In this document: positions 60,951 to 64,000 of the stretch, piece after piece | Numbering within the stretch: position 1 is the first letter of the stretch | Layout: each line of letters opens with the position of its first letter | Assembly: GCF_005239225.2 (NCBI RefSeq) | Contig: NC_133288.1 | Location: 10,298,169-10,362,168, forward strand | Source of the DNA: Populus alba | Lineage: Eukaryota; Streptophyta; Magnoliopsida; Malpighiales; Salicaceae | DNA: 64,000 nt | Direction: 5' to 3' | The notes under the pieces: generated by a model | The model's input: only the letters and a program-made list of their open reading frames with translations | Databases searched by the model: none | Told to the model about the DNA's origin: nothing | Made by a program: the position numbers and the translations under genes

Positions 60951-61539
60951 TGGTATTTAAGGTAAACTTGCCTATAATGGTTATTGTTGTAATTTTTACT
61001 AGTTTTTAGGTGCCTTATTTGAAAGTATTTAAGGATTCAAATCTCTTAGAAATGTGGTTCATTTAGATTTGCATAAGATTTTATTCCCCTTGATACCTAT
61101 ATGGGTATCATTAAATGTTGGGTTCATGGTAATTATAAATTTAAGGTTTAACACTAAATAATCATGACATAAATGCATGCAACATTAACTTGAAGAAGAT
61201 AAGATGTATTATTTTTTAAGTGAAATCACAAATCAAAGATAATGTTAATGAATAAATAAAAAAAAAAAATACGAACGATCAATAAAAAAAAAAATTAGAA
61301 TTTATAAGCATGCAATAATATTTAATATATAAAATAATTAATCAAATAATAGGTTAACAATTATCAAAGATGGAATGCTCAGATAATGTTATTGTAAAAA
61401 AAACATATATAAAAGCAATTTTAAAAAAAAAAAAGCACCAAAAATAAAATTAACGACCTTAAAAGTTAAAAAATCACCAAAAATAAAAATTCAGAATAAA
61501 AAAAAAAAATAGAGTAAAATACAAAAAAAAAATACACGG

Positions 61540-62995
61540 TAGAATAATAATATAAGACCCATGACCCCGGACGAGGGGGGGAACCCGGACGAGGGCAATA
61601 ATATTTTTAAATATAAATCAAAGTGGGGTTTAATCAATAACTTCCTTAGTTAAGCAAGGAAAAAATATGTTTTTTTTTGCAATGTATAAAAAACCTTTTT
61701 GGTTTCAAAGATAACATAGTATCTTTTCAATGTGGGAATTTGAAGACTACATGCAATGCTGAAACCCATTAATATAAATGTTCCCAAGAAAAAAAATCAG
61801 TTCTTTTTCAAATGTGGGATAAAAAAGTTCAAGGGATAACATAGTAAAAAAAAAGGCCCTTTCATATATATAAAAGAAAAAAATTCATGTTTTTCAATGT
61901 GGGATTTGAAACCTCATTGGGTTATGTTTTTTCAATTGGGATAAAAAACAATTTTAAAAAAGGGCTTCAAATCCCACATTGAAAAATAAAATCCTTTTTA
62001 AGTTGAAGTATTTAAACCAAAAGGACCTTAAATGAGTAGAGTAAATGGTTCAAATCCCACCATGTAAAAATAAAATTCTTTGAAAAGATACTAATCTCTT
62101 TAAAAATAGAGTTTACAGATTTTATAATGGATTTTTTCATGGATTTTTTTCAACCCAAAACGGTGACCCGGCCCCTTGGCCGGGTCAACCTTCCGGGTGT
62201 GCACCCGGCTTGTCTCTTTTTTCTGATTTTTTGTTTACCCATTTTTTAATTAAAATACTAATAAATAAATAAATAATGTTAAAAGAAAAGGAAACATTAC
62301 AGTAGCAATTAAATTTTGCAGGGGCGAGAGACACTGCGTTTGCTTTCTTCATCACAGCCTTCTCTCAAGTCGCTGGTGGCTGCTGTGGAGTGCTGATTTT
62401 CCATGTGATTTTCTCATCCGGACAGTGGTTGAAAGGATGAGGGTTGCTGCTGGTGTTGACCGATCGATTTGTTGTGGTGATTTGAACTGCTGGTAAGTCT
62501 GTGAGAGACATTGTGCTGGTATGTTGAGGAAGACCAATAATGAAGGGTTTGTTGAGTTGATGGGAAGGATGATCTGCTGCTGCTGTTGCCAGTGTTGGAC
62601 TAGTGTAGTGGTGGCTGAAATTGGTTTTGTGGTGGTGTGGATGGTTGTTGTTGTTGAGTGACAGAGGAGCTGTGGAACGTCGTGGCCAGTGGTTGTCTTC
62701 CATATATAGGTGGTTCGATAGCAGGTGAGGAGAAGATAAGAGGGCTTCTGGTTGTTGCCAAAACAGAGGGAGAAAGGTTGTTGGTGTGTTGCAGTTGTTG
62801 TCGTTGGTGGCGTGAGTTTGCTGTTGGCGGCTGCGCGAGGAAGTGTTGGTTTTCGTGGGCTGATTTGGCTGGTGGGTTAGATGGCAGCTGTGGTGGTGGG
62901 GTTGGAGGTTTAACTGGTTTTTTTTTTTTTTTTTTTTTGGTTATGGATGGTGGCTGGTGGGTAGGAGGCAAGTGGCTGTGAGGAAGATGAATAGT
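61540..62995 (-). mobile_element. LTR-like block upstream of the gypsy gag remnant
   Basis: For a minus-strand element the 5' LTR should lie to the right of gag, and this block does. It has inverted and direct copies of TTTTCAATGTGGGATTTGAA (61891-61910 and inverted at 61966-61985, with looser copies near 61714, 61805 and 62048), two GC-rich hairpins at 62165-62208, and a long GT/CA-biased tract (62.35-63.0 kb) beginning AAAAAAACCCTAGCCACAC on the minus strand. The proline/glutamine-rich open frames there (62365-62703, 62600-62971 minus) follow from this bias. Exact LTR ends were not found. Confidence 0.4.
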
Positions 62996-63302
62996 GTGGC
63001 TAGGGTTTTTTTAACTGTTGATAATGATTCTACATAGCTTCTAGGTTGAATTTTGAGGATTTTTACATGGAGTTGAATTTTAAGAATTTTCTTAAAAAGA
63101 TCAATTAACTGTAAAAATAATTAAATATTTATACTGGATATTAAAGTTGACGTGGGGTGGAAAAAAAGATTTAAAGCCTAATAAAAAAAAATAAAACTAA
63201 AAAGGAAAATGTTGAAGAAAAAGTTAAAGAAAAAGAAAAAATATAATTGGAAAAGTAAGTAATTTTATAGTCAAGAAAATAGTAATGTCAAGAAATAATA
63301 GG

Positions 63303-63545
63303 GTTGAAAAAGTATTTAACTTTATAAATTTTATTTAATTCATTAAAAAACTGATTATAATATTAAAAAAAAAAATTACATATAAATAACAAAATTCTAA
63401 TCAAAGTTAAATTTAGACTTAAACCATATTAACTAATAAAATATATAAAAATAACATAAATTAAAGTCTAATACTAAAAATAAATAAAATTTAATAATTT
63501 AGAATTGAACGAGCATAATCTCTCGACTAAAAAGCAGCAACAACA
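63303..63545 (-). repeat. Third copy of the 57.9-kb repeat
   Basis: Starts GTTGAAAAAGTATTTAACTT and carries the same ordered blocks (ATTACATATAAATAA, TTTAGACTTAAA, ATAAATAAAATTTAATAA), then GCATAATCTCTCGACTAAA, which parallels the sequence after unit 2 (58242-58275). It is more diverged than the tandem pair. Confidence 0.65.
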
Positions 63546-63635
63546 ACGAGAAAAGAAAAACATCTCAGTTGTTCATGATAATGCCAACAGTTTGCTTGAA
63601 GGGAAAAAACACATAGCTTAAGAGTTTGTTACATG

Positions 63636-63838
63636 CTTGTATGTTTTTTTATTTTTAAAAATATTTTAGAAAAAAATTAAAATTTTTTTATTTTTTATTA
63701 ATTTTAAATTAATATAATTTTAGTATTTTCAAATTATTTTAATATACTAACATTAAAAATAATTTTTAAAAAATAAAAAAAAATATTATTAATATATATT
63801 TTACCGTAAAAATTTATTTTAAAAATAATCACAAAACC
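63636..63838 (+). repeat. AT-rich ~200-bp dispersed repeat, copy 4
   Basis: ATGTTTTTTTATTTTTAAAA at the left, TTTTAAATTAATAT and AGTATTTTCAAATTATTTTA inside, and AATAATCACAAAACC at the right. Same orientation as the other three copies. Confidence 0.6.
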
Positions 63839-64000
63839 TTAGTGTATCATTGCTGCTGGAGGGGGAAGAGACACGAAGACAGGGAAAAGTACATGTACAC
63901 AAAAGGGAGTGAAAACAGGAGTAGTAAACAGAATTCGGGGAGAACGCTGATACCCCTAATAATTGAGACTGAGAAGTTACATTAGGGCAACAGAGGTTCC
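63839..64000. other. Right edge of the window
   Basis: Less AT-rich sequence with no recognisable feature before the window ends. Confidence 0.4.

Noticed and set aside
62365..62971. Proline- and glutamine-rich proteins on the minus strand
   Set aside because: The two frames overlap, one contains a poly-Lys from an A-run, and the bias comes from a GT/CA-rich tract in an LTR-like block.
1..64000. CRISPR array, bacterial operon, prophage or organelle DNA
   Set aside because: No regular spacer-repeat array, no polycistronic gene runs, and the genes have plant nuclear introns and families.
1..64000. Canonical tRNA or rRNA genes
   Set aside because: Box-B-like strings were found only in SINE-like contexts; no cloverleaf-forming tRNA or rRNA segment was recognised by eye. 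A dedicated tRNA scan would settle this.

Overview
The window is a stretch of AT-rich nuclear plant DNA. It holds four recognisable protein-coding genes separated by decayed transposons, microsatellites and dispersed repeats. Three genes are spliced with canonical GT..AG introns and one is intronless. The gene set, the repeat types and the base composition suggest a woody eudicot, most likely a poplar or willow relative (Salicaceae). That placement is inference from recognition of the repeats, not a search result.

Genes from left to right: (1) an intronless GRAS regulator of the SCL15/HAM4 type (8666-10315, +); (2) an 11-coding-exon bZIP G-box-binding factor of the GBF1 type (22902-25853, -); (3) a three-exon class I HD-Zip of the HB21/HB40/HB53 group (33987-35694, -); (4) a two-exon WrbA/FQR1-like NAD(P)H:quinone oxidoreductase with an N-terminal myristoylation-type leader (52436-54245, +). 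From memory of the Arabidopsis map this is the same order as At4g36710, At4g36730, At4g36740 and At4g36750, so the window looks like a conserved collinear block expanded by transposons. The HVA22-like gene I recall as At4g36720 is not seen between genes 1 and 2.

Mobile DNA: a decayed CACTA (En/Spm, TNP2-like) transposase with ~94-bp subterminal tandem repeats (about 2.87-6.25 kb); Tat/Ogre-like LTR remnants (11.2-14.3 and 49.9-50.3 kb); a complete-ended but coding-dead Ty1/copia element with 166-bp LTRs, PBS, PPT and a 5-bp target duplication (15912-20487); a second copia gag remnant (20.7-21.5 kb); Ty3/gypsy gag fragments (30.9-31.4 and 59.6-60.95 kb) with an LTR-like block (61.5-63.0 kb); tRNA-derived SINE-like copies (1.64, 43.9 and 56.1 kb); and four same-orientation copies of a ~200-bp AT-rich repeat. 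A broken B3-domain gene copy lies at 55.97-57.11 kb.

Repeats of other kinds include two oppositely oriented degenerate minisatellite blocks (47.7-48.9 kb), a 62-bp tandem duplication (38.9 kb), long AT dinucleotide runs, and degenerate ~95-160-bp units at 36.7-37.5 kb with relatives at 42.5-43.3 and 50.6-51.5 kb. The four genes do not form an operon or pathway; three are nuclear transcription regulators and one is a flavoprotein. I see no CRISPR array, rRNA or tRNA gene, and nothing I would call a new multi-gene system. The most informative observations are the collinearity, a degraded miR171-like site in the GRAS gene, and the repeat architecture.
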